Positions 33,453-42,409 are shown, counted from the first letter of the stretch. The stretch is DNA of 64,000 bases from CAZFLM01 sp964519955 (GCA_964519955.1 CAZFLM010000027.1:13236-77235); one strand, 5' to 3'. Notes: a model not told the origin generated them from the sequence alone. A program made the numbers and translations.

Positions 33453-33713
33453 CTATCCCTTGTCCCGGATGAGGTCGGAGTCCTCGTACACCTCGTACCA
33501 CCCGCAGCCGCGCGTTGTGCGCCACGAGTGCGTATGGAGCGGGCCCATGATGTAGTGCGTTCGGCGCCCGATCCAGCAGCCCTTTGCCGGCAGGATGCGG
33601 ACCGCCGAGCCCGGCTGATCTGCCAGGTAGGACACGTACGCCACATGACCGGCCGCCAGGCAGAGCACCCAGACAGCGACTATCGAGGCGATACGGCGCC
33701 TGTGTCGGCCCAT
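33453..33713 (-). CDS. Small single-pass membrane protein (86 residues)
   Basis: Begins MGRHRRRIASIVAVWVLCLAAG, one membrane helix after a basic N-terminus, followed by an extracytoplasmic tail with two Cys (PAKGCWIGR, TTRGCGWYE) that could form a disulfide. ATG 33713 lies eight bases after the TIM-barrel stop, with GGGAAGTAGG before it. No family recognised; it could be a small lipid- or envelope-associated accessory protein. Confidence 0.6.
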   Translation of the reverse strand: MGRHRRRIASIVAVWVLCLAAGHVAYVSYLADQPGSAVRILPAKGCWIGRRTHYIMGPLHTHSWRTTRGCGWYEVYEDSDLIRDKG

Positions 33714-33721
33714 CGCTGCGC

Positions 33722-34522
33722 CTACTTCCCGTACCTCGCGAGTGCCTCGTTCAGCAGGCGCACGTCGTCGCGAAGCATGTTGGGCGCGTCCTTGGTGTAG
33801 ACGCCCACGCAGACCGCGTCGTTCTGGCGCAGGCTCTTGGCCGCCACGTCGAAGGCCTCGGCGGGGGCGTTGCGGCCGGCGGCGAGGACCTTGTAGTGGA
33901 TCACCGGGCGCTTGATGCCGGCGATCGTTTTGAGCATGGCCTGGCGGTCCTCCTCGCCGAACCACTCGCTCATGCCGCTCACGTGCTCGGCGCGCTCGTC
34001 GCGGTGGGCGGAGTTGTAGTAGCAGCAGAGGTAGTAGTCGGCGTCCAGGTGCTCCTCGGCCCACTCGAACACGGCCGGATTGTGCCCCGCGATGCCTGCC
34101 AGCATGCCCTTCGACTTGATGAGGTCGATGACGCCCGGGATCTCGTCCTGCTTCTTCTGGGCGACCAGGTAGTCCATCACCCCGCCGTGGATGTGGCAGG
34201 CGCGTGCGCCGCCGGAGTGCGCCCGGTTGACGCACGCTTCGTGGCTGCCGACCTCGGGGCACGTCTGCGCGAACCACTGCAGCTTGCCGCCCTCGTCGCG
34301 GTACTCCAGCAGCATGCGCATGACGTGGAAGTCGGTGCGGGCGACGAGCGTATTGACGCCCAGCGACTCGGCCTCGAAGAGCGTCTCCTTGATCTTGGCG
34401 ACGGTGAAGTAGCGCTTCATCGCCAGGTCGGTGTCGGGCGTCTGGTGCGAGAACCCGCTGAACGGGTTGCTGCCGAGGATGAAGCGGCTGACCTCGCAGC
34501 CGCCGATGTTCGCCATGCTCAT
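33722..34522 (-). CDS. Conserved TIM-barrel-like protein of unknown function
   Basis: 266 residues. ATG 34522 is preceded by GGAGG at a good distance; the longer frame to 35068 covers repeat DNA and is not coding. The sequence alternates strands and helices: CEVSRFILGSNPFSGFSHQ, TLFEAESLGVNTLVARTDFH, ACHIHGGVMDYLVAQ, LIKSKGMLAGIAGHNPAV, DADYYLCCYYN and RPVIHYKVLAAGRNAP. The pattern of strand ends with His and Lys suggests an aldolase/aldo-keto-like (beta/alpha)8 enzyme. I do not know its family's activity. First gene of the minus-strand set ending with the GH30 enzyme, divergent from the binding protein at 34800. Confidence 0.75.
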   Translation of the reverse strand: MSMANIGGCEVSRFILGSNPFSGFSHQTPDTDLAMKRYFTVAKIKETLFEAESLGVNTLVARTDFHVMRMLLEYRDEGGKLQWFAQTCPEVGSHEACVNRAHSGGARACHIHGGVMDYLVAQKKQDEIPGVIDLIKSKGMLAGIAGHNPAVFEWAEEHLDADYYLCCYYNSAHRDERAEHVSGMSEWFGEEDRQAMLKTIAGIKRPVIHYKVLAAGRNAPAEAFDVAAKSLRQNDAVCVGVYTKDAPNMLRDDVRLLNEALARYGK

Positions 34523-34592
34523 GCTGGTGTGCCTCCGGAATGGGCTTGGGTGCTCATTCGCCAGCGTGCGCGGAACTACCTGTCTTGAACTG

Positions 34593-34688
34593 CAACCACA
34601 GATGAACACGGATGCGTGCGGATCGGGGCGGGATGCGAACGCAGATGAACGCGGATGGGCGCGGATGAACGCAGATGAGGGCGGGTCG
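34593..34688 (+). repeat. Degenerate GATGAACGCGGA 12-mer tandem array
   Basis: Copies such as ACAGATGAACACGGATG, ACGCAGATGAACGCGGATGG and GCGGATGAACGCAGATGA follow one another with drift. The array fills the divergent interval 34523-34799 upstream of the sugar-binding protein and creates spurious open frames in both directions. Confidence 0.88.
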
Positions 34689-34799
34689 ATGGAGATGGCG
34701 GGCGCGATCGGCAGGGAAGTGGGGGCTCCAGGGCGAAGCATCGGGTGCGGGCAATGGCGAGGCGTGAACTGCGCGTGTGCTGACTGGAGGAGGAGAGAC

Positions 34800-35810
34800 A
34801 TGAGGATGGCCAGATGGATGGGTGCGGCGGGCATCATCGCCGTGTGCGCGCTTGCGGGGTGCACGCCCGGAGAGACCGGCAAACCGGTCGCGCCGAGCAA
34901 GCCGGTGGCGGGCAAGAAGCTGCGCATCGCTGGGATCATCTTCCAGGAGGACCAGTTCTTCCGCATGGTGCGCTTCGGTATGCACGACGGGGCGGCGAAG
35001 AACAACGTCGAGATCCTCGATGGGAACAGCAACAACCATCCCGAGAAGGAGATCGAGCTGGTCAACACCTATATCGCGCAGAACGTAGACGCCATCATCA
35101 TCTCTCCGCTCAGCAAGACGGGTTCGGTTGCGGCGCTCAAGCTGGCGAAGCAGAAGGGCATCGTCGTGATCGCCAACAACACGCCGATCGATGGGGACGC
35201 GCACGCCGCGTACATCGAGAGCGACGCGTACGACCTCGGCGTGCAGACCGGCACGAAGGCGCGGGAGTACATCGAGAAGAAGCTCGGCGGCAAGGCCAAG
35301 ATCGCCATCGTGGAGTTCAAGTCCCTCATCCCTGAGCAGAGCAACGCGCGGACCGGCGGCTTCAAGAGCGAGATGGCCAAGCTTCCCGGCGTGCAGATTG
35401 TGGCCGACCAGGATGCCTGGCTCCCGGAGAAGGCTGTCTCGAAGGTCAGCGACATCCTCACAGCGCACCCCGATGTCGACCTCATCTGGTCGGCCAACGA
35501 GGGCGGCACCATCGGCGCCGTGATGGCGGTGAAGAACGCGGGCAAGGCCGGCAAGGTCGCCGTGTTCGGCACCGACTCGAGCATGCAGCTCGTCGACTTC
35601 CTGTTGTCGCCGGACGACATCCTGCAGGCGATCACCAGCCAGAAGCCGGTGGAGTCGGGCCAGATGGCCGTGGAGTTCGCGCTCAAGGTGAAGCGGGGTG
35701 AGCCCGTCGAGAAGAAGGTATCGATGAAGGGCATCCTGCTGTCGCGCGACGATGCCGAGGGAGTGAAGGCGTTCCGGTCCAAGCTCCAAGAGTGGACGGG
35801 CAGCAAGTGA
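34800..35810 (+). CDS. Ribose-type (CUT2) periplasmic binding lipoprotein
   Basis: 336 residues. Lipobox LAGC at about 18-21; the mature part is a type 1 periplasmic binding fold: RIAGIIFQEDQFFRMVRFGM, VDAIIISPLSKTGSVAALKL, KGIVVIANNTPID and LIWSANEGGTIGAVMA. RbsB/XylF-like proteins of this kind bind monosaccharides or autoinducer-2-like compounds. ATG 34800 with GGAGGAGGAG upstream. Its stop overlaps the permease GTG (GTGA). Confidence 0.9.
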   Translation: MRMARWMGAAGIIAVCALAGCTPGETGKPVAPSKPVAGKKLRIAGIIFQEDQFFRMVRFGMHDGAAKNNVEILDGNSNNHPEKEIELVNTYIAQNVDAIIISPLSKTGSVAALKLAKQKGIVVIANNTPIDGDAHAAYIESDAYDLGVQTGTKAREYIEKKLGGKAKIAIVEFKSLIPEQSNARTGGFKSEMAKLPGVQIVADQDAWLPEKAVSKVSDILTAHPDVDLIWSANEGGTIGAVMAVKNAGKAGKVAVFGTDSSMQLVDFLLSPDDILQAITSQKPVESGQMAVEFALKVKRGEPVEKKVSMKGILLSRDDAEGVKAFRSKLQEWTGSK

Positions 35811-36805
35811 GGGCGAGCGCACCGTCGAGCGGTGAACGACGCTTCGGCCGGCTGCCGGTCATGGAGATCGTGCTCCTAACGCTGGCGCTCGCCCTTGCGC
35901 TGCGGGCGCCGGGGTTCGTCACGCGCGACAACCTGCTGAACGTGCTGCGCAGCGTGTCGATGCAGGGCATCATCGCCTTCGGCATGACGATGGTCATCAT
36001 TGCGGGCGAGATCGACCTGAGCGTCGGATCGGCAGTGGCTCTCTCGGGCTGCCTGGCTGCCTGGCTCACGGATTACCTGGCGAACGCCAGACACCTGCCG
36101 ATGGGCCTCGCGCTGGTCGTGGCCATCGCGGCCAGTGTGGCGGTGGGCGCGGGCATCGGTGCGCTGACGGGGCTGCTGCGCGTCCGCTTCCGCGTGCCCT
36201 CATTCATCGCCACCCTCGCGTGGCTGACGGTGCTGAAGGGCGCGGCGGAGCTGATCACCAACGGGTTCCCGCTGACCCCGTTTCCGGACTGGTTCAACAC
36301 GCTCGGCGGAGGCTACTTCGCCGGGGTGCCGGTACCGGCCATCGTGTTCGGCGTCGTGTTCGTGGTGAGCCACATCGTGATGACGCGCACGGCGTTCGGT
36401 AGGTCGGTCTACGCCGTGGGCGGCAATCTGGAGGCGGCCAGGCTGAGCGGGGTGCATGTCGACCGGGTCCGCATCCAGGTGTTGGCGCTGGTGGGCGCGC
36501 TCGCGGCGTTCAGCGGCGTCATGCAGGCTTCGCAGATCATGTCCGGCGCGGCCACCACGGCGCAGGGATGGGAGCTGGACGTCATCTCGGCTGTGATCAT
36601 CGGGGGCACCAGTCTGCTCGGCGGCGCGGGCACCATCCGGGGAACACTGGTGGGCGTCATCTTCCTGGGCGTGCTCGTGAACGGGATGACGCTGCTGAAC
36701 ATCAACGAGTACTGGCAGCACGTCGTGCGGGGTGCGTTGGTCCTGACCGCGGTGCTGATCAACGTGGCGCCCGCGAAGGCGGCGCGCTGGCGTGGGGCCC
36801 GCTGA
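35807..36805 (+). CDS. RbsC-type sugar ABC permease
   Basis: 332 residues with eight to ten hydrophobic segments. The BPD_transp_2 signatures are present: GMTMVIIAGEIDLSVGSAVA, AFGRSVYAVGGNLEAARLSG, VISAVIIGGTSLLGGAGTIR and GVLVNGMTLLNI. Start GTG 35807 (GTGA overlap) is preferred; GTG 35792 or ATG 35861 are possible. The usual RbsA double ATPase that sits between binding protein and permease is missing here, so it must be supplied from elsewhere or lost. The next gene overlaps its stop (TGATG). Confidence 0.88.
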   Translation: MRASAPSSGERRFGRLPVMEIVLLTLALALALRAPGFVTRDNLLNVLRSVSMQGIIAFGMTMVIIAGEIDLSVGSAVALSGCLAAWLTDYLANARHLPMGLALVVAIAASVAVGAGIGALTGLLRVRFRVPSFIATLAWLTVLKGAAELITNGFPLTPFPDWFNTLGGGYFAGVPVPAIVFGVVFVVSHIVMTRTAFGRSVYAVGGNLEAARLSGVHVDRVRIQVLALVGALAAFSGVMQASQIMSGAATTAQGWELDVISAVIIGGTSLLGGAGTIRGTLVGVIFLGVLVNGMTLLNINEYWQHVVRGALVLTAVLINVAPAKAARWRGAR

Positions 36806-38388
36806 TGGGGGGAGGCGAGCAGCCGCCACTGCACAAGCCGGCTGAGTCGTCCCTCTTGGAGACCTGGCTGCCCATCCTCGCCCTGCTGGCACTCTCAGTC
36901 GCCTACCTCTACCAGCCTCCGGAGGCCGCCGCGAACCTGTCGACGGTGCCCGACTCCGTGGAGTACGCCACGTCGGCGCACCGGCTGGCCACTCTGGGCC
37001 GCTACGACATTGAGATCAACCACGTCGGCTACCCGCCCCGCTACTCGCCCGGCTTCCCGGTGCTGCTGCTCGCACCGGTCTACCGCCTGGCGCCCGGCGA
37101 CCTGGGCAACGGCGTCTACGCAGTCCTCCTCGCGGCCATCGTCGCCGTCCTGACGGCATACGCCATTGGGAAGCGCCTCGCCGGGCCGTGGGGGGGATGC
37201 CTCGCCGGGCTGGGGCTGCTGCTCGCTCCCACGTTCCGTGAGTTCAGCCGCGACATCATGTCGGATGTGCCGACGCTCGCGCTGGGGCTGCTGGCGTTCG
37301 GAGTCTTCCTGCGCGCCGCCGATCGCCCGAAGCTGCGCGACTACGCGCTGGCGGGGCTGCTTGTCGGCATCTCGTACTCGATGCGAGCCGCGTCCGTGTT
37401 CGTGTGGCTGCCGTTCGCGGCGCTGGCGCTCCGGCGGCGCGCGGCCTGGCCCGCCAACCTTGCCGCGCTCACCTTGCCTGTGCTCGCGGCGTACGGCATC
37501 GTCGGCATCTACAACCTGCACGCGTTCGGACAGTGGTCTCGGACCGGCTACCAGTACTGGTGCGCCGTGCCGTACGACTACTTCGGGCTCACGTTCTCAG
37601 CGGCCTACCTGCTGCCGAACCTGCGGATGCTCGCAACGGTCCGGGTTGGGGTGCTGCTCGCGGCCGGTGTCGTCGGCGCGGTTCTGCTGCGATCACGCGA
37701 CGGCGCGGCGCTCAGGAGGACGGCGGCGTTCCCGGCTCTGAGCGCCGCACCGATGTCCGCGTTCCACCTGCTGTACTTCGCCGCCGGGGTGCGCTTCCAT
37801 CTGCTGGCCCTGGCGGGGCTGGCCGTGGTGGCGGGCGTCGGCATCGGCAGCCGCGTCCCGCGGCGGCTGCGGTGTTGGGCATGGGCGCCGCCGCTGTTGG
37901 CGCTGCCTCTTGCGTTGGCGGCGCCTGCGTCGGAAGGGCCGGAGCACTATCGGCGGTCCGTCGCCGAGGCTATCGCCCAGAACACGCCGCGCGATGCCGT
38001 CATCGTGACGGCCATCGATGCGGTCTTCCTCGACCCATACCTGGTGCAGCACAGCGGCCGGCTCATCGTGCCCATCGACCGCGATGTGGAGTACGCATCG
38101 AAGGTGATCGTGCGCCGCCGTACCGCCTCGCCGAACCCTCCTCCGGTCTCGGCGGTCGACCACTGCGCGGAGGGATTGCTGCGCGCCGGCGCGATCCGTC
38201 CGTTCCCCTACACGGCGGACGAGGCGCCGGAGCGGATTGCGGCGTTCATACGCGAGGGGCGGCCGGTGTACGTGGACCACAGCTATGCCAAGCCGACGGG
38301 CTTCTGGCAGGCCGCCAGTCCGGGGTTCGCGGAGGAGCCAGTGGAGGGGCTGCCCTGGCTGCGCCGCCTGCGTCTGGTCTCGCCGTGA
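36805..38388 (+). CDS. Multispanning GT39/ArnT-like glycosyltransferase
   Basis: 527 residues, about nine hydrophobic segments. The first periplasmic loop has PDSVEYATSAHRLATLGRYD, the catalytic Asp site of dolichyl-phosphate-mannose/ArnT-like (GT-C fold) enzymes, followed by VGYPPRYSPGFPVLLLAP. A C-terminal extracytoplasmic portion begins about residue 380 (EGPEHYRRSVAEAIAQNTPR). It would transfer sugar from a polyprenyl carrier to an acceptor in the envelope. ATG 36805 overlaps the permease stop. Translational coupling to a sugar importer permease is unusual. A terminator follows at 38398. Confidence 0.78.
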   Translation: MGGGEQPPLHKPAESSLLETWLPILALLALSVAYLYQPPEAAANLSTVPDSVEYATSAHRLATLGRYDIEINHVGYPPRYSPGFPVLLLAPVYRLAPGDLGNGVYAVLLAAIVAVLTAYAIGKRLAGPWGGCLAGLGLLLAPTFREFSRDIMSDVPTLALGLLAFGVFLRAADRPKLRDYALAGLLVGISYSMRAASVFVWLPFAALALRRRAAWPANLAALTLPVLAAYGIVGIYNLHAFGQWSRTGYQYWCAVPYDYFGLTFSAAYLLPNLRMLATVRVGVLLAAGVVGAVLLRSRDGAALRRTAAFPALSAAPMSAFHLLYFAAGVRFHLLALAGLAVVAGVGIGSRVPRRLRCWAWAPPLLALPLALAAPASEGPEHYRRSVAEAIAQNTPRDAVIVTAIDAVFLDPYLVQHSGRLIVPIDRDVEYASKVIVRRRTASPNPPPVSAVDHCAEGLLRAGAIRPFPYTADEAPERIAAFIREGRPVYVDHSYAKPTGFWQAASPGFAEEPVEGLPWLRRLRLVSP

Positions 38389-38397
38389 GGGGTACGG

Positions 38398-38429
38398 AGG
38401 GCCGGCGCATCGCCTGACGCGCCGGCCCT
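38398..38429. terminator. Hairpin terminator between convergent genes
   Basis: AGGGCCGGCGC and its exact complement (11 bp) separated by ten bases; no U-tract follows, so it may need help. It lies between the convergent glycosyltransferase and pectate-lyase-like genes. Confidence 0.75.
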
Positions 38430-38441
38430 CTGGTCGTGACG

Positions 38442-39737
38442 CTACTTCGCGGGCTCGTTGTTCACCACCACGGCCCGGTCGCCGACCTCGTTCACGATGC
38501 GCACTCCGTCGGCCCCGTTGTTCTCCGATAGGATCGCGTGGACCACGCCCTTCTTCAGATGGATGGACGGCTCCTTCGTGCCGAAGCTGCACCCCCGGAT
38601 CTGGACGCGCCCCGCATCCGCCTCCACCAGCGCTCGGCCCGGGTACTTGCCCGCGCCGCTGCTGACGTAGCAGTCACTCATCGAGAGGAACCCGTTCCCG
38701 TGGCTGACGACGCACTGCGCGGAGGGGCCCCAGAAGGAGCAGTTCACCAGGCGCACCGACCCGGCGGCGGACGGCGCGATCTCGACGGAGATGGGGTTGT
38801 CGCCGTGCATCGCGACGAACTGGCCGTTGGTGATGAGCAGGCCCATCGGCTGGATGGCGTCCACGACGATGCAGCGCTGGGCCTCGTCCGCGCCGATGCC
38901 GCAGAGCTGCCCGTTCATGCCGCCGTTCTTCGTGTTGATGAAGCGGTAGCCGATCTTGACCGGGAAGACGAAGGTGTTGGTGACGTACTCCCAGTCCGTG
39001 CGGCCGAACACGAAGGCCTCGAGGTTGTTCTTCATGAACGTGTGGGCCGAGCCCCAGTCGCCGCCGACCTTCGGCGACGACCACCAGTGGCAGTGCCACT
39101 GCACGTTCTCGATGCGGCCGATGTCGGTGGTGGAGTCGAGCCAGATGCCTCGGCGCAGGACGCACCCGGACACGCTGCGGATGCGGTGGCGCACGTTGCC
39201 CTCGGGGCCGATCTTGATGCCCTGATAGCTGTTGATGAGCGTGCAGTTCTCGACGGTGTTGTCGCCGCCGACGAGGTGGAACGTGTAGGGGTAGGGCTTG
39301 ATGTCGGTGGGCTTCTGCTCCGGGTAGAACACGGTCAGGCCCTGCACGGACGCCGAGTCGCCCAGCTCGAACAGGGCCGGGCCCTCCTCCTTGCCGCGCC
39401 CGGCGGTGGCCAGGATGACGGTGCCGATGAGGGGCTCGATGTAGACGGGCGACTGATGCGCGCCGACGACGGCCACGCCAACCGGTACGTGGAGCGACCC
39501 CGCCACGAGGTACTGGCCCGGCGGTAGGCGGACCTCGGCGCCGGACTTGGCGGCTTCGTCGAGCGCCTTCTGCAGCGCGGCGGTATCGTCGGTCTTGCCG
39601 TCGGCCTTCACTCCGAACTGGGCGATGTCGATCACGGCCTTGGCTCCTGTCGAGGGCTTGGTTTCGGCGGGCGCCTGGCCCCACGCAGCGACGGTGAGCA
39701 AGGCGAGGCAGGCGGATAGGGCTGTCTTCAGGGTCAC
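38442..39737 (-). CDS. Secreted pectate-lyase-superfamily (GH28-related) right-handed beta-helix protein
   Basis: 431 residues. Signal peptide (ALSACLALLTVAAWG), then the Pectate_lyase_3 opening IAQFGVKADGKTDDTAALQK and LPPGQYLVAGSLHVP. This is followed by repeated beta-helix turns such as NTVENCTLINSYQGIKIG, GRIENVQWHC and SVRLVNCSFWG. The canonical GH28 Asp trio is not evident, so lyase or carbohydrate-binding function are both possible. ATG 39737 has AGGA upstream. Lone gene on the minus strand. Confidence 0.82.
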   Translation of the reverse strand: MTLKTALSACLALLTVAAWGQAPAETKPSTGAKAVIDIAQFGVKADGKTDDTAALQKALDEAAKSGAEVRLPPGQYLVAGSLHVPVGVAVVGAHQSPVYIEPLIGTVILATAGRGKEEGPALFELGDSASVQGLTVFYPEQKPTDIKPYPYTFHLVGGDNTVENCTLINSYQGIKIGPEGNVRHRIRSVSGCVLRRGIWLDSTTDIGRIENVQWHCHWWSSPKVGGDWGSAHTFMKNNLEAFVFGRTDWEYVTNTFVFPVKIGYRFINTKNGGMNGQLCGIGADEAQRCIVVDAIQPMGLLITNGQFVAMHGDNPISVEIAPSAAGSVRLVNCSFWGPSAQCVVSHGNGFLSMSDCYVSSGAGKYPGRALVEADAGRVQIRGCSFGTKEPSIHLKKGVVHAILSENNGADGVRIVNEVGDRAVVVNNEPAK

Positions 39738-39880
39738 GGTTGGTCCTCCCGGCTGTGCGGATGGTGTGGGCTTCGACAGCGAGGGGCGGAAGTCCTGGGA
39801 GAAGGCGGCGTGGGCGAGGCGGGCCGGGGGCCGGTGCCGGTGGTTGTGGTCGGTGGTGGGGCCGGTGGTTGGCCGGCGGT

Positions 39881-40075
39881 TGGCGCCGGTGGTTGAAACT
39901 ACCGGCTGGAGCGAGCGAAGTCCCCTGCGGGGACTGGGCGACGGGGTGCTACGGCTTCAGGAGCGGCGGTCGGTGCCGGCTGGCGCGGGTGGCGGCGGCG
40001 GTGGTTTCAACCACCGGCTGGAGTAGGCGATGTCCCCTGCGGGGACTGGACGGCAGGGCGCTACGGCTTCCAGAA
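39881..40075 (+). repeat. Two copies of a double-hairpin repeat (GGTGGTT...AGTCCCC...GGCTTC)
   Basis: Copy 1 (about 39885-39961) and copy 2 (about 39998-40075) share GGTGGTT, CAACCACCGGCTGGAG (or AACTACCGG), TCCCCTGCGGGGACTGG and GCTACGGCTTC. The inverted pairs CCGGTGGTT/AACTACCGG and AGTCCCC/GGGGACT would form two stems. Copy 2 supplies the last codons and stop of the M15 peptidase gene. GT-rich sequence (TGGTCGGTGGTTGG type) precedes. No gene in 39738-40060. Confidence 0.85.
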
Positions 40076-40762
40076 GTGCTGCCAGTCCTTGCGGCGCGCG
40101 TAGTGGCCGCCCCATTTCCAGCCGCGGCAGGCGAAGGCACGGACGACCGGACCTGGGGCGATGGCGCCTGGGCGCTTCGGATCGTAGGTGGCACCCGAGG
40201 GATGAACGCCGCGCGCGTCGAGGAATGGGTTGATCCGCGGGTTGAGGTCGATCGCCGCGCCGAATGCGTGCCTGGACAGGTGCATCTCGCCCGGTACGCG
40301 GCGGTAGTTGAAGGCCGAGGTGTTGTTGGCGGCCATGGACCTCTCATCCGACCAGGCGAAGCGGGAGACGGGTTTCACGCTGGCGATGGGGAAGCGGAGC
40401 CGGCGCAGGTCGGCGAAGATGGCGCGGACGTCCGCCGCGAGGTCCTTGCGCACCACGAGCTGGCCCCGGTGCTCGCGGCCGTCGAAGGACCAGTAGCGCA
40501 CATCGACGATGGTGAGTGTGCGCTTGACGGCATCGGGGGCAGGGGTGCCTCGCAGGGCCTCGCCGAGCGTCATGGCGCTGTCGACGACGATGGGCGGAGG
40601 TGGGGATGTGCGGGTGGCTGCGCGCGGGTGCTCGTGGCGCGCGGGGCGTGGCACGGGAGGCGCTGGGCGCTGGGTGGCGCGATGGGGCCACACGAGGCAG
40701 ACGATGGCCGTTGCACACACGACCAGCAGGACCAGCAGCGCTGCCTTCCGAGTCACGTCCAC
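40061..40762 (-). CDS. Membrane-anchored M15-family D,D-carboxypeptidase-like peptidase
   Basis: 233 residues. One N-terminal membrane helix (AALLVLLVVCATAIVCLVW), a Pro/Arg linker, then a peptidase M15 domain: SRHAFGAAIDLNPRINPF (zinc ligands His and Asp) and GGHYARRKDWQHFW with the third His. The spacing fits VanY/VanX-like DD-peptidases or endolysin peptidases. It should cleave peptidoglycan stem peptides outside the membrane. Start GTG 40762 or 40756. Last gene of a four-gene operon; its stop TAG lies inside the double-hairpin repeat. Confidence 0.82.
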   Translation of the reverse strand: MDVTRKAALLVLLVVCATAIVCLVWPHRATQRPAPPVPRPARHEHPRAATRTSPPPPIVVDSAMTLGEALRGTPAPDAVKRTLTIVDVRYWSFDGREHRGQLVVRKDLAADVRAIFADLRRLRFPIASVKPVSRFAWSDERSMAANNTSAFNYRRVPGEMHLSRHAFGAAIDLNPRINPFLDARGVHPSGATYDPKRPGAIAPGPVVRAFACRGWKWGGHYARRKDWQHFWKP

Positions 40763-40784
40763 TCTCCGCTCCCATCGATCTGGC

Positions 40785-41558
40785 TTACCAGATGTACCGT
40801 CTCCAGGCGACCGCGGAGTTCCCCAACTGGCAGAGCGCCGCACATACCATGAACCCGATGAGCATCGGTATGGCGCCGAATGCCGGGGCCATCTGGGCGT
40901 GCGCTGTCGCCAACGCGCTGCTCGCTGCCTGTACGGGCACCGGACCCGCCGGAGCCGCGCGGCAGATGGCGAGGGCGACAAGGATGTAGACGAGCGATGC
41001 CGCCGACGAGGTTGCCAGGCTCACGAAATCCAGCTCGTACTGCCAGCCCCAGCCGTGCTTGGGAAGTCGACGGATGACTGCGAGCCATGTGTAGCACGGG
41101 TACCCCATGAGTGCCCCGAACAGCGTCGCCAGGAAGACGATCGCGCCCGCGTTCGGCCCCGCGCTCACCCAGAGGTCGTGAAGCGCAGCCGGCTGCGATC
41201 TGGCGACGTTGACCCCGAACGTCACCAGGCCGACTCCCGCCGCGATGACGACGATGGCGATGCGCAACGGCAGGGCGACCGGCGTCTCGATGTCGGCGTC
41301 GTTGTTCTGGAAGGCGGGCGAGCTAGCGATGATCTGCGCGATGGCCGGGTCGGCGGAGGCGGCGCGGGCGTTCGTGAGCGGGAACTTGCAGGACGGACAG
41401 GCGAGCTGCGACGTGAGAACGTTGACTCCGCAGTTGGGGCACGGCCGGGTCGGGCCAGCGGTGCGGACGCCGCAGTGCGGGCAGACGGCTTGCGAGACGG
41501 CTATGGTGCGCTGGCAGTTCGGGCACGGGCGGTGCGGCACATGGACGACGCGGGCCAT
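40785..41558 (-). CDS. Zinc-ribbon membrane protein
   Basis: 257 residues. Two zinc ribbons at the N-terminus: CPNCQRTIAVSQAVCPHCG and CPNCGVNVLTSQLACPSCK. A linker with DPAIAQIIASSPAFQ and four or five membrane segments follow (IAIVVIAAGVGLVTFGV, AIVFLATLFGALMGYP, SAASLVYILVALAI, PMLIGFMVCAALCQL). ATG 41558 has GGAG eight bases before it. Unknown role; the operon suggests envelope or peptidoglycan control. Confidence 0.78.
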   Translation of the reverse strand: MARVVHVPHRPCPNCQRTIAVSQAVCPHCGVRTAGPTRPCPNCGVNVLTSQLACPSCKFPLTNARAASADPAIAQIIASSPAFQNNDADIETPVALPLRIAIVVIAAGVGLVTFGVNVARSQPAALHDLWVSAGPNAGAIVFLATLFGALMGYPCYTWLAVIRRLPKHGWGWQYELDFVSLATSSAASLVYILVALAICRAAPAGPVPVQAASSALATAHAQMAPAFGAIPMLIGFMVCAALCQLGNSAVAWRRYIW

Positions 41559-41613
41559 GGCGCTCTCCGGTAGGCGGCGTTCCAAGCGAATACGTCTCGC
41601 AGGCCCGGCGGTT

Positions 41614-42396
41614 TCAGTCCGGCTGGTGGCTCGCCAGCGTCTGCTCTTCGCCATCGCTCGCGCGCAGCAGCACCTCAGGGTCGGCCGCAGCGTCTGCCGG
41701 GCGCAGCAGCTCCTCGGCGGCGCCGTCGGCCGGGCGGAGGAGGGTGGCCTGCGCCGTTTGTGCGTCACGGAGCGCCGTCAGCTCCTCAACGGCCGCCCAC
41801 GCGGTGTCGCGCAGGGCTGCATCGTCTGTGCGGCGGGCCAAGGACTCGATGTCTGGGATCGCCTGCGTGTCGCCGGACACCGCGAGGGCGTGGATCACGG
41901 CGCACAGATATGCCGTCGTCGTTTGGCCCATGCGCTGCACGTGCTGCCTACCGGTAAGCTGCCTGCGCAGCCGGCGGATACGTGCCTCGCCAAGCTCCGT
42001 CGCCTGCTCGCGCGTGGCGGATGCCAGCAGCCGGGTCAGTGCCTTCGCAACCTCTGGGTGGGCCCCTTCGGCTTGGATGAGCAGGGAGTCGATGAGGGGG
42101 CCGAGCGCCCGGCAATCGTCGAGCGCCGCAACGCGGCGGGCCAGCGCTCGGCCGCGAAGGCTGGCGAAGAGCATGGCGGAGAGCGACGCGACCAGCGAGG
42201 CCGCGGCGAGGATGGGTAGGATCAGCGATGGCCGTGCCGCGGCGCTGCCGAGCGACTGCGCCGCAGCGAAGAGCGCTACGTAAGATGCCGCGAACCCGAT
42301 CGGACCCCACCACACCCTTCGCCGCCATTTGGCGCAATCGCCCAGGAGCCGCTCGATGTCCTCGCCAGACTCCCTTCGCGACTTGCCGACACGCAT
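41614..42396 (-). CDS. Membrane protein with HEAT-like domain and LLRPAD tail, paralogue A
   Basis: 260 residues. Two membrane segments near the N-terminus (WWGPIGFAASYVALFAAA, ILPILAAASLVASLSAMLFA), then a helical HEAT-like domain (ALGPLIDSLLIQAEGAHPEV, LCAVIHALAVSGDTQAIPDI). A C-terminal tail has LLRPADGAAEELLRPADAA and PEVLLRASD. The tail is almost identical to that of paralogue B next door, while the rest has diverged. ATG 42396 with GGAGAG upstream; 13 bases after paralogue B. Function unknown; a protein-docking tail is my inference. Confidence 0.72.
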   Translation of the reverse strand: MRVGKSRRESGEDIERLLGDCAKWRRRVWWGPIGFAASYVALFAAAQSLGSAAARPSLILPILAAASLVASLSAMLFASLRGRALARRVAALDDCRALGPLIDSLLIQAEGAHPEVAKALTRLLASATREQATELGEARIRRLRRQLTGRQHVQRMGQTTTAYLCAVIHALAVSGDTQAIPDIESLARRTDDAALRDTAWAAVEELTALRDAQTAQATLLRPADGAAEELLRPADAAADPEVLLRASDGEEQTLASHQPD

Positions 42397-42409
42397 GGTC
42401 TTCTCTCCG

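Noticed and set aside
34523..35068. Long N-terminal extension of the TIM-barrel gene on the minus strand
   Set aside because: It translates the 12-mer repeat array and the antisense of the sugar-binding protein; GGAGG and the conserved part start at 34522.
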